NCBI GenBank assembly: GCA_038380795.1
Contig: CM076270.1
Coordinates: forward strand, 12,833,001 to 12,897,000
DNA length: 64,000 nt
Reading direction: 5' to 3'
Source: Pyrocephalus nanus
Lineage: Eukaryota; Chordata; Aves; Passeriformes; Tyrannidae
In this document: positions 12,701 to 25,066 of the stretch, piece by piece
Layout: each line of letters begins with the position of its first letter
Numbering within the stretch: the first letter of the stretch is position 1
Program-made: the position numbers and the translations under genes
The notes under the pieces: generated by a model
Told to the model about the DNA's origin: nothing
Database searches by the model: none
Seen by the model: the letters and a program-made list of their open reading frames with translations, nothing else

Positions 12701-14533
12701 GTCAGAAATCTGGTAAACAAAGAAGAAAGAGAATGTTTTGCTTTTGGAGTACTGCTGCTACTACAGGGGCTTTCTGTCTGCACTGTGTCCAAGACTTTCA
12801 ATCTTCAGACAAGGCAGACATTGGATCCTGTCTTAATCCATTGTCTTCAACTAATAACCCCCTTGGACTAACGGGGTCTTGCTGTATGAAGCCAAGTGCA
12901 TGGAAGCCAGTGAAAGAGGTAGGATTCTTTAGGGCTGTTATATAACTTTATGAATTTATTTTATATTGTGATAGTTGCCCTCTCAGTTGAGGCTTGTATT
13001 GATTGATAAAGTGTTTTGAAAGGCCAGTCTGTCGTTCACCAGCTGTCAGCTCACTGAGCAGCTCCAGCACTGCTCCTGGGGTATGGTATTTCTGTTTTGC
13101 TGCCAAAGCTGCTGTATGTGTTTCAGTTAATACAGTTAATACTGACAGAACCACTGAATCTAAAGTGAAAACTACCTTCTTCCTGTTCTTCTGTTTTGGT
13201 CTACAACATCAAGAGCACTCTCAATGATGATTAAGAACGCACTGGATGTTTCTTTTACTTTGAAAAATTTAATTCAACAGAAACTTCTTAGATGTTTTTA
13301 GTCAAAGTCTTTTAGATTATTTTTTTTCCCTTTAGAAAAAATCCATGTTTGGGAGCTGACATAGTATCATGTTTAAGGGGCATGGCAGCTTGAGTGAAAA
13401 ATGCTGTCCTTAGGAGACACTTCAAACTAATTTCAAAATGCTACTGTTTGCTGAACCTCCAGCACAAGGTTGTTGTGAAGCATTTCCTGTACAGTTCAGT
13501 TTTTAATTACTTTGACAGAACTGCCAGGAAAATGCCAGGAAAACATCCACCTCTTCATGTTTCTCATGTGTGATTGAAATTAGTGCCTTGTTCTTGTTTA
13601 TTAGTATAACCATATCATTCATGTTTTGCTTATCATGTAATGGCTCTGTAACAGAGGGGTCCCAGTGGATGAATTCCTCCCTTGAGGATGGATGCTTCCT
13701 TTCAGGATGTTTCTAATGAGTCTTCTAAATTAAATTCAAGTGAGGATTGTGTAGTTCTGTAGATGATTTCAGGAATGCTTACAGGTTTCTCCAGTTAAAA
13801 TCTTGTAATTAGTTGGGACTGTTGCTCCATTTTATTCCTTACAAAATGGATAGGAGCATTTCTGCTTCACTACAAAGGCTGATAACTGTGGCCATCTGTC
13901 AAGGAAGCTCAGAAAGTGTGAGCCAGAGCTAGTTCTGAGACTTGATGACTTGTAAATACCACACCACCTAGCAAGTCTTCCCTGAATCCTGAATGTGCCT
14001 TTTGAGAACCTGCCTTTCTCTGGTTTTGTCCAAAATTGCATTTAGCCACAGTCATTCCTATACAAGTCAAAATTAATTATGTCAGTATTCTCCCTGAAGG
14101 TAGTTTATCATGACAAAAAAGAAAAACCACTATTGCCTGCTCTTAGATTTACTCAGAAAACTGCAGCATCTTTTAAACTATACCTTTGTTTACTTGGAAT
14201 CATCATTGGCCACTTATGTGGTTACCTCTTGCTACTATTTGAGTTTTTTTTCCAGGAACTGCTTGGATTCCAGGACAATAAGCCCAGTAGCACTTCCTGA
14301 CTCTTCTGAGCCTCCTACTTTCTGTACCTCATCAGAATTTGCCAACATTGCCTATTGGAAACTGCTGTAGAGTAGGTGCTAAAGTTGTTAAAAGTTGTAA
14401 TCCCCACTTGACCAATGTGGCTGTATGACCACGTGGTGATTTTATCCCCTAAGAAGCTGCCGAGAATCCCAAAACTGATGCAGTTCTGTCATTTACCTTT
14501 TGAAAGACTTAAGGCCATGTACCAAGTTTTTGT

Positions 14534-14551
14534 GCACACACACACACACAA
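14534..14551. repeat. (CA)n microsatellite
   Basis: About nine CA units in gtgcacacacacacacacaagg; uninterrupted. Confidence 0.85.
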
Positions 14552-15198
14552 GGCTCAGGATGAAAAAAGCACTCTGGAGGACTATAGCCAATGCAGAGCA
14601 AGGATTCCCTTCTGTCTATTTTGTATAATTTTAAAAAACTTTTGCCACCGACCAGAGTGCTTCTGGACTTGTTTTCCAGTTTGGTATTCCTCAGGGTGTC
14701 TCTGTGCCTTTTATTGCTATTCCATGTGACCTGTTTTCAGTATTGAATTTCATCTCACTGCCTATAACCCTGATACATCAGCCTTGCTCCACAGCTTGTT
14801 TCTGTTGTGCATTTGCTGCTCTTTCCTTTTTGTTGGTGTTTAACTGCACATTAGGATGTAGTTGAGCTGACATGTTCTCCAGACAGATAACAGGCACTTA
14901 TGACTCATTTTGTCTCTCTTGTAAGCTGATCTTGGCATTTATGAATTTTCAGTCTTTTGCTCCATTAAACTACTTCCTGGATATATTCAAGTCCCTTACA
15001 ACAGTCTCTTTTTTGAAATGATATATCTAAGCAATGATTTTCATAAAACCAGATGACCTTACACATAATTTTCATAGAAAAAACAAGAAGTCAGGACAAA
15101 GTAGTTGAAATTTTACCAGGACTCTAGTAAAAGAGAAGTGCTTATTAATTGTTTTCATATCTTTGTAGTCACCTTAAGTTTGTGGGCCTTCTGTGGTT

Positions 15199-15247
15199 TT
15201 TTTGTTTTTTTTTTTTTTTTGTTTGTTTGTTTTTTGTTTTTTTAAGT
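15199..15247. repeat. T-rich low-complexity tract
   Basis: Runs of T interrupted by single G (tttttgtttgtttgtttt). No adjacent retroelement body was recognised. Confidence 0.75.
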
Positions 15248-16209
15248 TGCCAATGGTTTTTAAACTATGTGGAAGTTAATAGTATTGTTGTTATTGGGGC
15301 CTTGTATCTATGTAGCTGTCAGTCTTCTAATAGGACTTCAGATATTTTATGCGATGCAGGTATAGTACAGGATTTTTCTTTGGTGATGGAATCTCCAGTT
15401 TCTTTCCACTGCTTTGCGTAGTATTTACTGGAAACTGCCATAGCATGGGAAATGTTTTTGATGAGGGTTCTAACCTCTCCTCCTTTATTCTCTTTATCAG
15501 TGCTCCTCACAGTGTGTGTATTTGCTTATTTAAAATTATTTTTCAAAGACTGATGCCTGTAGAAGTCAGTTGAGCAGCCTGTGTTAAGTTCCTCCCAGGT
15601 GATAGTTTGCTTTTCATAAGAGCGTAGGGAGGGGAACAAAGATTGCTTGTGCTTCTGAAGTACAGTTCTACTTCAAAGCAAATTTAATTTCGTAAGTAAA
15701 TTGTAGTTGTTTTTCTTAGATAACTAACTGTATCTGACTACCCAGTTAGATGTAGCAGGTGAGATGGGACTCAGCTTTCCCAATGGGGAGAGAGGGAACT
15801 CTGGATTCTGTCTGTAGCATGTATGGTAGCCAGTCTGAAATTACATCCTCAGAAAAGATCTGATAAATTTGGGGTGTCTAGAAAAGGGATAATAACTGTA
15901 GATGGTAGGAAGACCTGCTTTATAATGAAAATTTGAGAACCTTTGCTTAATTGATTCCAAGGAAAGTCAGGAGGTATGATCACACACAATAAATATATAG
16001 GGATAGTTTTCAGCAAGTGGAAAGCTTGTTTATTTAGTAGAAAATGGCATCTGTATTCCAAGTCAGAGAGAAAACTTTATTTTAGAGAATGATATTAACA
16101 TAATAAGCATTTAAAAAGCTTAGTGGGACATGATGTGATTAGTACTTTCTCTGTATAAAGCATAATGACAAATAAAGTTTCTACTTGAGAATGTCAAAAT
16201 ACACCACAA

Positions 16210-16236
16210 ATGCTGGATCAATCTCGGATCCAGCAT
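16210..16236. repeat. 10-bp perfect hairpin with 7-base loop
   Basis: atgctggatc (16210-16219) pairs exactly with gatccagcat (16227-16236) around aatctcg. Possibly a short regulatory or transposon-derived palindrome; no known element is recognised. Confidence 0.7.
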
Positions 16237-19200
16237 CTATTGTTATGACTTTAAACTGCCCTCTGGAAGCTGTAAACTGCTGGAAGACAATTGATACATT
16301 TTTAAAAAACTCTTTTTATTGCACCTCTTCATTCTTCTTTTAACTCTATGATTTAAAAAGATGAATGCCATGGGGGAAAATTTTTTGTACAGCTTCTTAG
16401 AATTTGAGCACATTAAATCTGTTCCAGAGCAGCACTTCAGAGTTATGTGCTAAATCCAGGGCTATGCAAATTGACTGTGAAATACTGTGCTGATCAAGAT
16501 GGTGATAGTCCAGACCTAAGATTATATTCTCAGATAGGTGTGGAATGCCAAAGTAGATGCCTATCTCCAAGCGAAAAACTAGCTGGGGCTGTCCCACCTT
16601 TGAGCTCAGAGTTCTTATTACTCATTTTATGTATTAAAAATAATAAGATTCAGGTGCATTTAGGTGCATTAGAATTTAGATGAATGTGTTAAGAGGCACA
16701 GGTGATCAATAGGAGATGACATTTATTCACGATTTCTTAAGAAACTTGTGTTTAACATGGCTGAACTGTCTGTTATGTTGTGGGTGACCTTTTTGTTTAA
16801 ACTGAGTATTCCTAGAATAGAAATTAAAAAATAAAAAGGCAAATATGATGTCCTTTTTCAAATGAGCTAAGCTATACTCTCTGAGCTGTGTACTGTCTGT
16901 ACAGCTCAGCAGGTCTGATTTCCTTATTGTACAAACTTTGGGAAATTCTTTGTTATTAACAAAGAATTAACAGGTAAATGGATAAACAGATATTTTGAAG
17001 AGAATTCAGCTTGTTTTTCAAAGGAAAATAAGGACTTGAAGATCCTCCAGGGTTCTTTGAAAACAGGGAACATGTAGATCAAAACCTACATGGGATCATG
17101 TGGTCATCAGAAGGTCATTATAATGACAGAAGTCTTTGAAAAAAGTGGTTCTTGCGTCAAAGTCTGTTTGTAAAATAATGGTGCCATGAGATAATGGGGA
17201 AGGATGTTTTGTAGATTTTTCAAGTGATTAGAACAGGTCCCTTCAACTGGGACTGGATTCTCAAAGATCATATTTGTGAATGATAAGGGGAAAGCTCTGA
17301 GGCAGAAGCATGTGATTGGTATTTTTAATTTTTATTACTTATTTTTATTTTCAGGTTAACTAAACTAACTGCAGAGAATAGCAGATAAAAGTGAAGTGGC
17401 ACAAAAATATCTGGTGACATTCATTGTATTGTACTGAATGAGAAGCAGTTAGAAGGATGTATATGCATAGAAGAATATGCATGAACTATAGAAGAAGTAT
17501 ATGCATGTGTGCATATACTGATAGGCTAAAAATGAAGTATTTTCTTTCCAGAAAGAGGCTTTGGAGTTGCCACTGATGGTTCTTTGAAAATGTCACCTTA
17601 GTACTGTGCAGTAATGAAAAGGGTAACTGAAATGTTGGGTATTGTTAAAGAAGAAAGAGAATAACAGAACATTATCTGACCACATTTATTGTCTATTTGG
17701 ATTTTGAATTTTTGTGTGGGTTCTGTTTCCCTTATCTGAGAAAGGATTTAGCATAAGTAAAAAGGAAAAGGGTAGTCTAAAGTCTTAAAAGGAATAATCT
17801 AGTTATCTGTAGGGTCAGTTAATTTAAATATAAACCAGAAAAAAACAAATCTGAGGGAGAATATGATATAGACATATAAAATAAAAATGAAATTAGGAAG
17901 GTTCTCAAATAGATATTCTATAATAGTTGTCTAATTCTAAATCTATTGTCCTGTCACTATTGTCCTGTAAAATTTCTTCTAAAATTGTTCAAGTCACTGA
18001 CAAAACACTGGACAAAAAGGTCATTTTGATGGTTCAAACAGAGAATGAATTAAGAGTGGAGTTAAATGCATTTGCAAAGAGCAGGTGGCACGTAGCTATT
18101 ACAGAGATTGGTTTAGGAGACCTTAACTGTCAGGTTCTGAGATGGTTTCCTGGGAAAATTACTGGGCATATGTCTAATTCCTGCTTGCCCATCTGTCAGT
18201 TTTTAATGCTGGTAAGATTCTTGACCACTTAGGCCTTTGCTCTCATCCAGTATGGCAACTTCTACTGTTGGTGTGGAGTGCTGTTTCTTTTAGTGATGAG
18301 GGACATGAACTATCAGAATAATTTCTCTCTGTTTGTAGTGCATTGTGTTATTTGATGTTTCTGAATAAATTACATTAGGAAAAAAGCCCTGAATAGATGT
18401 CCAGAGGATGTTTGGAAGCCTGGCAATAGTGCAAGTTAAATGCAGGGAATGGAATCTCAGTTTCTAGCCTTTGTGTGCCACTCAGACTGTGATCACCTGG
18501 CGTAGAAATCTCCAAGTCTCCTAAGGAAATGCCATCTGATCAGTTCATCCCGAGTGTTACATCAGTCATGAAATGATCAGACTAGCAGGAATTAATCTTG
18601 AAATGTATCTGGAAAAGACTCATAGTTCGATTAATAGTTTCAGAGAATGTGATTAACAATACAAGTAACAGGTGAATTCCCAGCTGTTGCCCTAAGGCAT
18701 GACTGAATTAGAAACACTCTTGGTTTTTCCCTTGCTGTGTTGTCTTCTAAGTACAGTAGCTATAATGGTGTCCAACTTGGAACCATAGAATCTACTTGTA
18801 TTCCAATGCAGTGGGGAAATGGCAGGTTGGGTTTTGTCTGGTGTTAATTTTTGTACCATGCATTGTTGCTGTCACTTAATTTTAAGTAATGCAGGACTTG
18901 AAAAACTTATTTGATGGTTCCTAATTTAGGTTCAAGCATCAGAAACCAGCATAAAAAATGCATTTTGTTTTCTGGTTCTTGAAATTCAAAGCACAGAAGT
19001 AGTTACCTATTTACTGCATTACCACTTAATAATTTGGTTTTTTACACATCCATTAGTCCACTTTCTTCTTTCATAATTTTCAGTGTTAATTTTTCTCTTG
19101 TTTCACCCTGTGTCTTTACCTGCTCATTTTTACCTGTGTTTCAGTGCTCAAGTTTTATGAATTTTTGTCCTTCAACTTCAGCAACCATAATCAGATGAAG

Positions 19201-19942
19201 TAGAATGTACTGTAAAATGCAATTTTCTGCTTAGTTTTTTGCTCATTGGGAAAAAACCCCAAACCTGATATTTTCAGAAGAAAAATATCGGATTGTCAGT
19301 CAAGCTGGTGCCCTGCTTTCATCAGGAGCTAGATCAGAGTGTTTTGGAAAACGATAAAACCAGGTCAAAGAGCTGTGATACTTCCTCTGAGGGCTTTCAG
19401 AGGTTTCTGCCTGTTCCAGTGGAGAGGATTCCAAGAGCTGGAGATGACTTGTGTGTCTAATAACATTGAGTCCATGACCTTTTTATGGACTTGGCTGGTG
19501 TTCTTATAGTGGTAAGAATTCAATATTGAAAGAACAGCTTCTGCTGGTTTGTAGCCTAATGAGGGAAGGAGAGCTGGGGTTATGGGACCTGTTAATCTGC
19601 ATTTTGTGTTTAATGCAAACCAGTGTTGGAAACAGAATGCAGATGTTTTTTAAGGAAATAGCCTTCCCTTGCATTGAAGACTCAGATTTGTATTCCATAT
19701 TTTATATGAGTTCACTGCTCCAAAGAGGCAGAGGGCAATCAGGCTAGGTCTCTTGGAGCAGTCTGGACGAGGACAGCTTGGGCACTGGCCTGAGAATGGA
19801 AGCTTTTGAACCTCACATGTCAAAGTGAGCCTGACCATCAGAACTTCACACAAAGCCTCACCACTGTTAGAACAGTGTGCTAAGGGTATATTAAGCTTGC
19901 TATCCTGTTGTTCTGAGGATGTGAAAATGGAGAAAATGCTTT

Positions 19943-19947
19943 TTGAG
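19943..19947. other. Target-site duplication TTGAG, left copy
   Basis: TTGAG immediately precedes TGTTGTGGTTTTGCTC, and the same five bases recur at 21356-21360 directly after the other end of the LTR. A 5-bp duplication is usual for ERVL/class III elements. Confidence 0.7.
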
Positions 19948-20061
19948 TGTTGTGGTTTTGCTCTGGGTCGATTTGCTCTCACACCCCCCACACAATTACT
20001 ATTAGTTGAGAGAAGGTTTATGCAGACAAAAGAGATTTGATTGGGGAAAATAATACTAACG

Positions 20062-20067
20062 TTTATT
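20062..20067 (-). terminator. Putative LTR polyadenylation signal AATAAA (minus strand)
   Basis: The + strand reads tttatt, giving AATAAA in the LTR sense orientation within ctaataataaacg. Its distance from the LTR 3' end (about 115 bases) fits an R-U5 arrangement. It is antisense to DLG1 and would not terminate DLG1 transcription. Confidence 0.5.
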
Positions 20068-20566
20068 ATTAGCAAGATAAACTAAAGCACTATATCTACA
20101 ACAAATTTACTTAAATAAAAGCACTATGTATTTACAGAAATACTTCTCCCCCCTTTTCATCAGTCCAAGGAGGAGAAGCAGTTTCTTTCTCCAATTCAGA
20201 GCTCCAGATCTTTTTAATAACTCTGCAGCCCTTTAAAGCTCTTCTTTTGTTATCTCAGGACGGCAACTCCGTTGCAGCTGGAACTCTCTCTCTCTCTTTA
20301 TCGGCCACAGGGCTGGACTTACCCCCTCCTGGGCTAAGACTGGAGGCTGGGGGGTTACCCAGACCCTGAAGGTCTTCTCTTCCATGGACTGCAAGGGGAC
20401 ATTTGCCTACCATGGATCTTCACCACAGAGTCACAGAGGATAATAGCTTTTGAGTCCACCCCTGTTCCCTGTGGGGATCCTTTCCCACGGGAGAACAGTC
20501 CTTAATAGACTTCTCTGACGTGAGTCCATCTCTCAGACAACAGGTCTTCCATTCTCTGCTGTCTCT

Positions 20567-20850
20567 CAGGGTCACAAATTAAGCTGCACCAGCAGCATGG
20601 ATCTCTCACTGAGATCTCAAGCTTACACGAGCCGTTCTCGCTCCGGTGTAAGCCACGTCTCTTTCAGGGTCACAAATTTCCAGTAGCATCATGGATCCCA
20701 CACACAGATCCTAATGTCCCACCTGGGCCGTCTCGCTCCAGTGTAGGTTTTCCTTAGGGTCAAAAATCTTCAAGACTATTCCTCACTTTAGGTCTCTCAT
20801 AAAGTCTCGACTTTCTCATGCATCAACTTACTCCGGTGTAGACTCTTCCA
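20567..20850. repeat. Three imperfect ~95-bp tandem units inside the LTR
   Basis: The motif agggtcacaaatt appears at about 20567, 20665 and (as agggtcaaaaat) 20755. The motif ctcgctccggtgta appears at 20637, 20732 (one change) and about 20829 (diverged start). Spacings of 90-98 bases show a diverged tandem triplication, probably in the LTR U3 region. Confidence 0.7.
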
Positions 20851-21355
20851 CGAGCAGCATGGGAGTCTCCTCGCTCCAACAATCCAAAAGTAGCAGGGAT
20901 TTATTTTTCAGTCTTTTCCCTGCTGAAGGGAGAGAGCGAAAGGGGGGGAGAAATAGGCCGCCCTTCAAACTTCTCTCTCCTCCAGCTGCCAGCTTTGGCC
21001 TTGAACACTTCGTTATCTTTCTGCCAGAATTTTGCAGCAGTTTTTGTCCAAGCAGTCAGTCCTCTAAAGTTTTTTTTTCCCTTTACTTTCTTACATGAGA
21101 GGGAGGGGCTTTAGTGCCACACCTGCCCCTGGCCCAGGGCCAGGGGAGGAGGAAAGCCTGGCCCCCACCTGGGGCCTGCCGCCGCTCCTACATGACTACC
21201 CAATTTTTACTGTGCAACCACCTTCTCTTCCATTTTCTTAAATACGTAATTAGCAAAGGCATTGCTAAAAGTTTTAATTGGCTTTTTCTCCAGAAATCCA
21301 CCTGGACAAAACCATCCTCAGCCCCAGGGGCTGGCTGGTGAGCAAAACCACGATA

Positions 21356-21360
21356 TTGAG
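21356..21360. other. Target-site duplication TTGAG, right copy
   Basis: Matches 19943-19947 and directly abuts the right LTR end. Confidence 0.7.
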
Positions 21361-23117
21361 TAATTATGGTAGGAAGGTGAATAAATTCAGGGCATAACCT
21401 CACCTCTCTTTTCCTTTAAACTGTTTTGGATCCAAAGATTTAATTGATATCTATTAACTTCTTCATGCTTAAGGACTTGAATCATCAGTAGAAATGTGTT
21501 GTGTAGTGTTCTTTATGTTAGACAGAGATTATATAAAATGAATCTTCAAAATTTTCTTTAAATAGTTTTCAGTCTTGGGGGTCTGATGAATCCTGTTTTG
21601 CTTTTCCTGAATCATAAATTTTGAAGTCAAACCCCTTGTCTTAGTCCTTTCTATAGATTTTTTTTTTTTTTGTAAAGAAGTGTTTCAGATATTTGGTTTC
21701 TAAGGACTTCAAACATTTTATTGTAGATTAGGCATTTTAATTAACTAAATGGAGATTGGGGAAAAATGATTGTGTGAACTAATATCCTATCACAATTAGA
21801 CCAAAATTTAATGGACTTGAAGTCATAACTTGAGAAGAGTTTACACTGTTTCATATATTTTGAAGTAGTCTGAGAAACTTAAGCTACTTCTTGTAATATT
21901 TATTGATAGCCACTATTTTTTCAGGTCAGTATAGTTAATATTCCTTTTATCAAGGATGTGCCACACAAAATGGACATTTTGGTCAGTTTGATACCAGCAA
22001 AAAATGCTGGGTTTATGTCATCCCAGGTCTTCCCTGGCACTGATACGGAATGGGCAGTCTTGCCCCTTAGATCTGACCTCTGCAGAGCCACGTGGTTGTC
22101 ACTGCAGTGTCTATTCCCACATGGGGTTTGCCACTTCATTCTCTGGCTCCTGTGTCTGTGTCCTGAATGGGTGAGTCCTCATGGAAATTGCAGGGAACTG
22201 TTTAAATTACTTCTGCACTTGGTTTGGATACACAAGGGCTTAGTTAGCTCCATTTTAGTTCCAGTTTTAGCTGACTTTGCCTAGTTCCAGTTCATGAAAA
22301 GGACAGGCTGGTTTTATGTGGAACCACATATAATAGCTCGGGTTTCCTCCTCTGCTCCAGAGGTTTAGCAGCTTCTGCAGCAGTGAGGTATGGGTGCTCC
22401 TTGCTCTGTTTGTCCAGCATGGGTCATCAACTGATCAAATCTGACTTGTGTTTCCAAGGTGCAGTTAACCCGAGTTCCAGATAAAATGCCTATGGATAAT
22501 TGAGAGCAAAAAGTCAATTTATCTGTTAACCTTGTTTTTAAAAATACATTTTTTTGTAGTTAACACTGTAAACTTAAAATGATGCACAAATGTTTGTTTT
22601 TCCATTGCAAGGGTACATAAGACTGTATTCATTCCTAAGTTACACTGAAAATGTCTGGAATCTTTGGAAGCTTTTAGCAAACAGCATTCTGAGAAAAATA
22701 CCAGCCTTTATTTACTTGTGGAGTAAAAGTTTTCTCAAATGATGCTAGGCATTAAACCTGTTAACTCTTAAAATATTTTAATTTGCTGAAGACCGAGCAT
22801 CTAGCACTACACAAAAAGTGCCTATTTTGGTGAAATGTTCATTCCAGAGCCTGGGTATGTTGTGTAATGGTACTTAGTTTGATATTGGATTATAACTCCA
22901 TATTGTCATGCAGGCAAGTCTGAGGAGCTTCCGGTGTCTCTGTGATATAAGAATGAATAAAATCAGGTGAGGAACGGAGCTGGTAATTGTGGATGGCAAT
23001 ATGAAGCCATCAGACCTGTACTGAAAGCTGAAGTGTACGTTTGGAAAGAATTCAGCATCTGTACAGATAAAATGCTGCTACCACTTATGTGTACGAAGCC
23101 TTTTTAAATGAGTAAGG

Positions 23118-23140
23118 AGTGGCTTTAATATAAAGCCACT
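23118..23140. repeat. 10-bp perfect hairpin with 3-base loop
   Basis: agtggcttta (23118-23127), loop ata, then taaagccact (23131-23140). A near-palindrome in AT-rich intronic DNA; function unknown. Confidence 0.7.
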
Positions 23141-25034
23141 TTATGTGTAAATCAAGTAATTAATTTTTTTTCCCTGACATTTATGTCCTGAAAGCTAGTG
23201 GATTTTAATTAATGGGTTGTTACAGGTGACTTTGCTGGTGTGGTTTTCTGTTTGCGGTTGGTTAATGTGAGGTAAATGCTGTTCTGCTTGTGCTTAGTGT
23301 TTTAGGGCAAATTTGTATATTTTATAAAAATATTTTTTGACAGATAATAGTTTGCTCACAGAATAATACAGTTGTCAATAAAATAATAAATATTTTAAAA
23401 TGAGAGACTCTAGCTCTGATTCACTGAATTCCTTCAGAACATTTCATTACTCCTTGTTTTAAGACTGTACCCTTAAGTACTTCAAGGACAGTGGAGTGTG
23501 CTAAGTGAACCTGAATGTTCCTTATCCTAAAGAACAAAGATCACGCTTTAGACAAGATGAGATTCACGTGCATAAATTTTATATATATATAAAGGCTCTT
23601 GTAGATTTACTGAATTTAAGAAAGTCACTAACAAAAAACCTTCTGGAGGAGTGAGATAGTTTTGACATTTAATTGATACATTTCTAGTATTGAGATCACA
23701 GTATCAGGGCTAGATAGGAATAGGATGACTTTCATATTTGAATGAATTATAAATACAAAATAGACATTCTGTCTAGGTTTAATTATTTCCTGAATAATTT
23801 AGAGGTGATTGCAAATTATGTGTTCTGAGAACTTAAAAATGCCATATCTATTAAGGCATGTAAGCAGTACCCAAACTTTATAATTGTATTTTGATTTAAT
23901 AGTGTTCTTAGTAACACATCTCAGTTTCCTAGCACAGCATACCCTTTCTACTATGAATTTCAAAAACTAAAATATTGAAACCCAAGAGGTGACATTTTTC
24001 TATAATAAAGTCTTAGAACATGTTTTTCTTTGTCTGGGCTCTTTCTGAAGCTAGCCCCTACTTGGGCTTCTTTGTGGACGTGTTAACATTATAATGAAAG
24101 CTGCTATTCTTAAGGCTAATGTTATTTAAAAAGAGCTTTCTAGGTCTTGCTTTAAGTTGCAAATTAAATGCATTAAATTCATTCTCAATAGCACTTATGA
24201 ACTTAATGAGGAGCCCTGTAATTCTGTTCTGAGCTTAGTGCTGAGTTGCCTGGTGAATACTAACCTGCTGCATGGGGTTCAGTGCTAGACACTTGCTTAC
24301 AAAAGCCATCAATTAGCTTCATTAAAACCAAGATTAACTTTGTATACATTTTTTGTGTTATGGATTTGGAATATGAGTGAAACTCAACTCAGTCCCTGAG
24401 AGATGTGGCAGGACAAATTGAGCTAAGTCTTTCTGAATATCACAGAAGTGGACAGAAAGGCAAGTCCCAGGAATCCAATTTTAGATCTTAACAGAGAGAG
24501 AAGAGGTTGGTTGCTGAAACCTTTGTTGACTGTTATTTGTATTTGCATGAGATTCTTAGCGCCTGAAAATTTTACTCATCAACCAAGCACTAGATACTGC
24601 ATGAAAGCATTGGGTGATAGTTTAGTAAGTCCAGGTTCACTTCTTCTTTGTGGATGTCTCTTTATCTCATACACAAAACTCTATTTTTGCTACAGACTAC
24701 CTCAGAGGTAGGAGTCTGTCTGTCACAGCTGTGCTGCTTTACTTTTGCTTGGGCAACCATGGTGCAAAATGTTTCTCACTGGGTTGTTTTTGTAGATGAA
24801 GATTGCAATAAAGAATTGAAACAGTGAATAAATTGCTTATTTGTCTTCAGATGTGTTCAGGTCATCGTCACCATCTGTGATTTTACGGATATTCTGCTGT
24901 CACTGTTTTTCCCCTTCAAAGCTGTTTATTTATGTTTGAAGGTCTGAGTTTTAAGTTCATGTGAATTCATTGTAAAATGCTGTGGGGTTTGAGGAGGAAA
25001 CTAGGTTAGAGAATCAATTTGTTGACTGAGTGAA

Positions 25035-25066
25035 AAAAAAACCCCAAAAAACCACAAACCCAAGCA
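25035..25066. repeat. A/C-rich low-complexity tract
   Basis: aaaaaaaaccccaaaaaacc followed by acaaacccaagcaacc. Same class as the tract at 1806. Confidence 0.7.

Larger units (their letters stand above)
19948..21355 (-). mobile_element. Solo LTR, ERVL-like, inserted antisense in the DLG1 intron
   Basis: The ends are near-perfect inverted repeats: TGTTGTGGTTTTGCTC on the left and GAGCAAAACCACGATA on the right, flanked by TTGAG on both sides. Read on the minus strand it starts TATCGTGG (probably a decayed TGTCGTGG) and ends CCACAACA, so the canonical TG...CA is changed at the second base only. A minus-strand AATAAA at 20067-20062, about 115 bases before the end, is a plausible LTR polyadenylation signal. 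No gag, pol or env coding is present, so it is best read as a solo LTR of 1408 bp. It is more GC- and CpG-rich than the surrounding intron, suggesting a fairly recent insertion. The exact family was not identified. Confidence 0.8.

Noticed and set aside
12445..12945. 166-codon open frame in the first intron, the longest outside repeats
   Set aside because: It begins at GTG in the listed frame, has no recognisable domain, Cys/Ser/Leu-rich content of a random frame, and no splice or promoter support.
16886..16915. Hairpin gagctgt...acagctc as a microRNA precursor
   Set aside because: The stem is only 7-8 bp with no extended pairing.
17228..17275. Possible CR1 fragment (aggtcccttcaact)
   Set aside because: The surrounding order of CR1 3' motifs is absent.
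19650..20075. 141-codon minus-strand frame overlapping the LTR
   Set aside because: It crosses the LTR boundary into flanking intron, so it cannot be a retroviral protein; no gag/pol/env similarity was seen.
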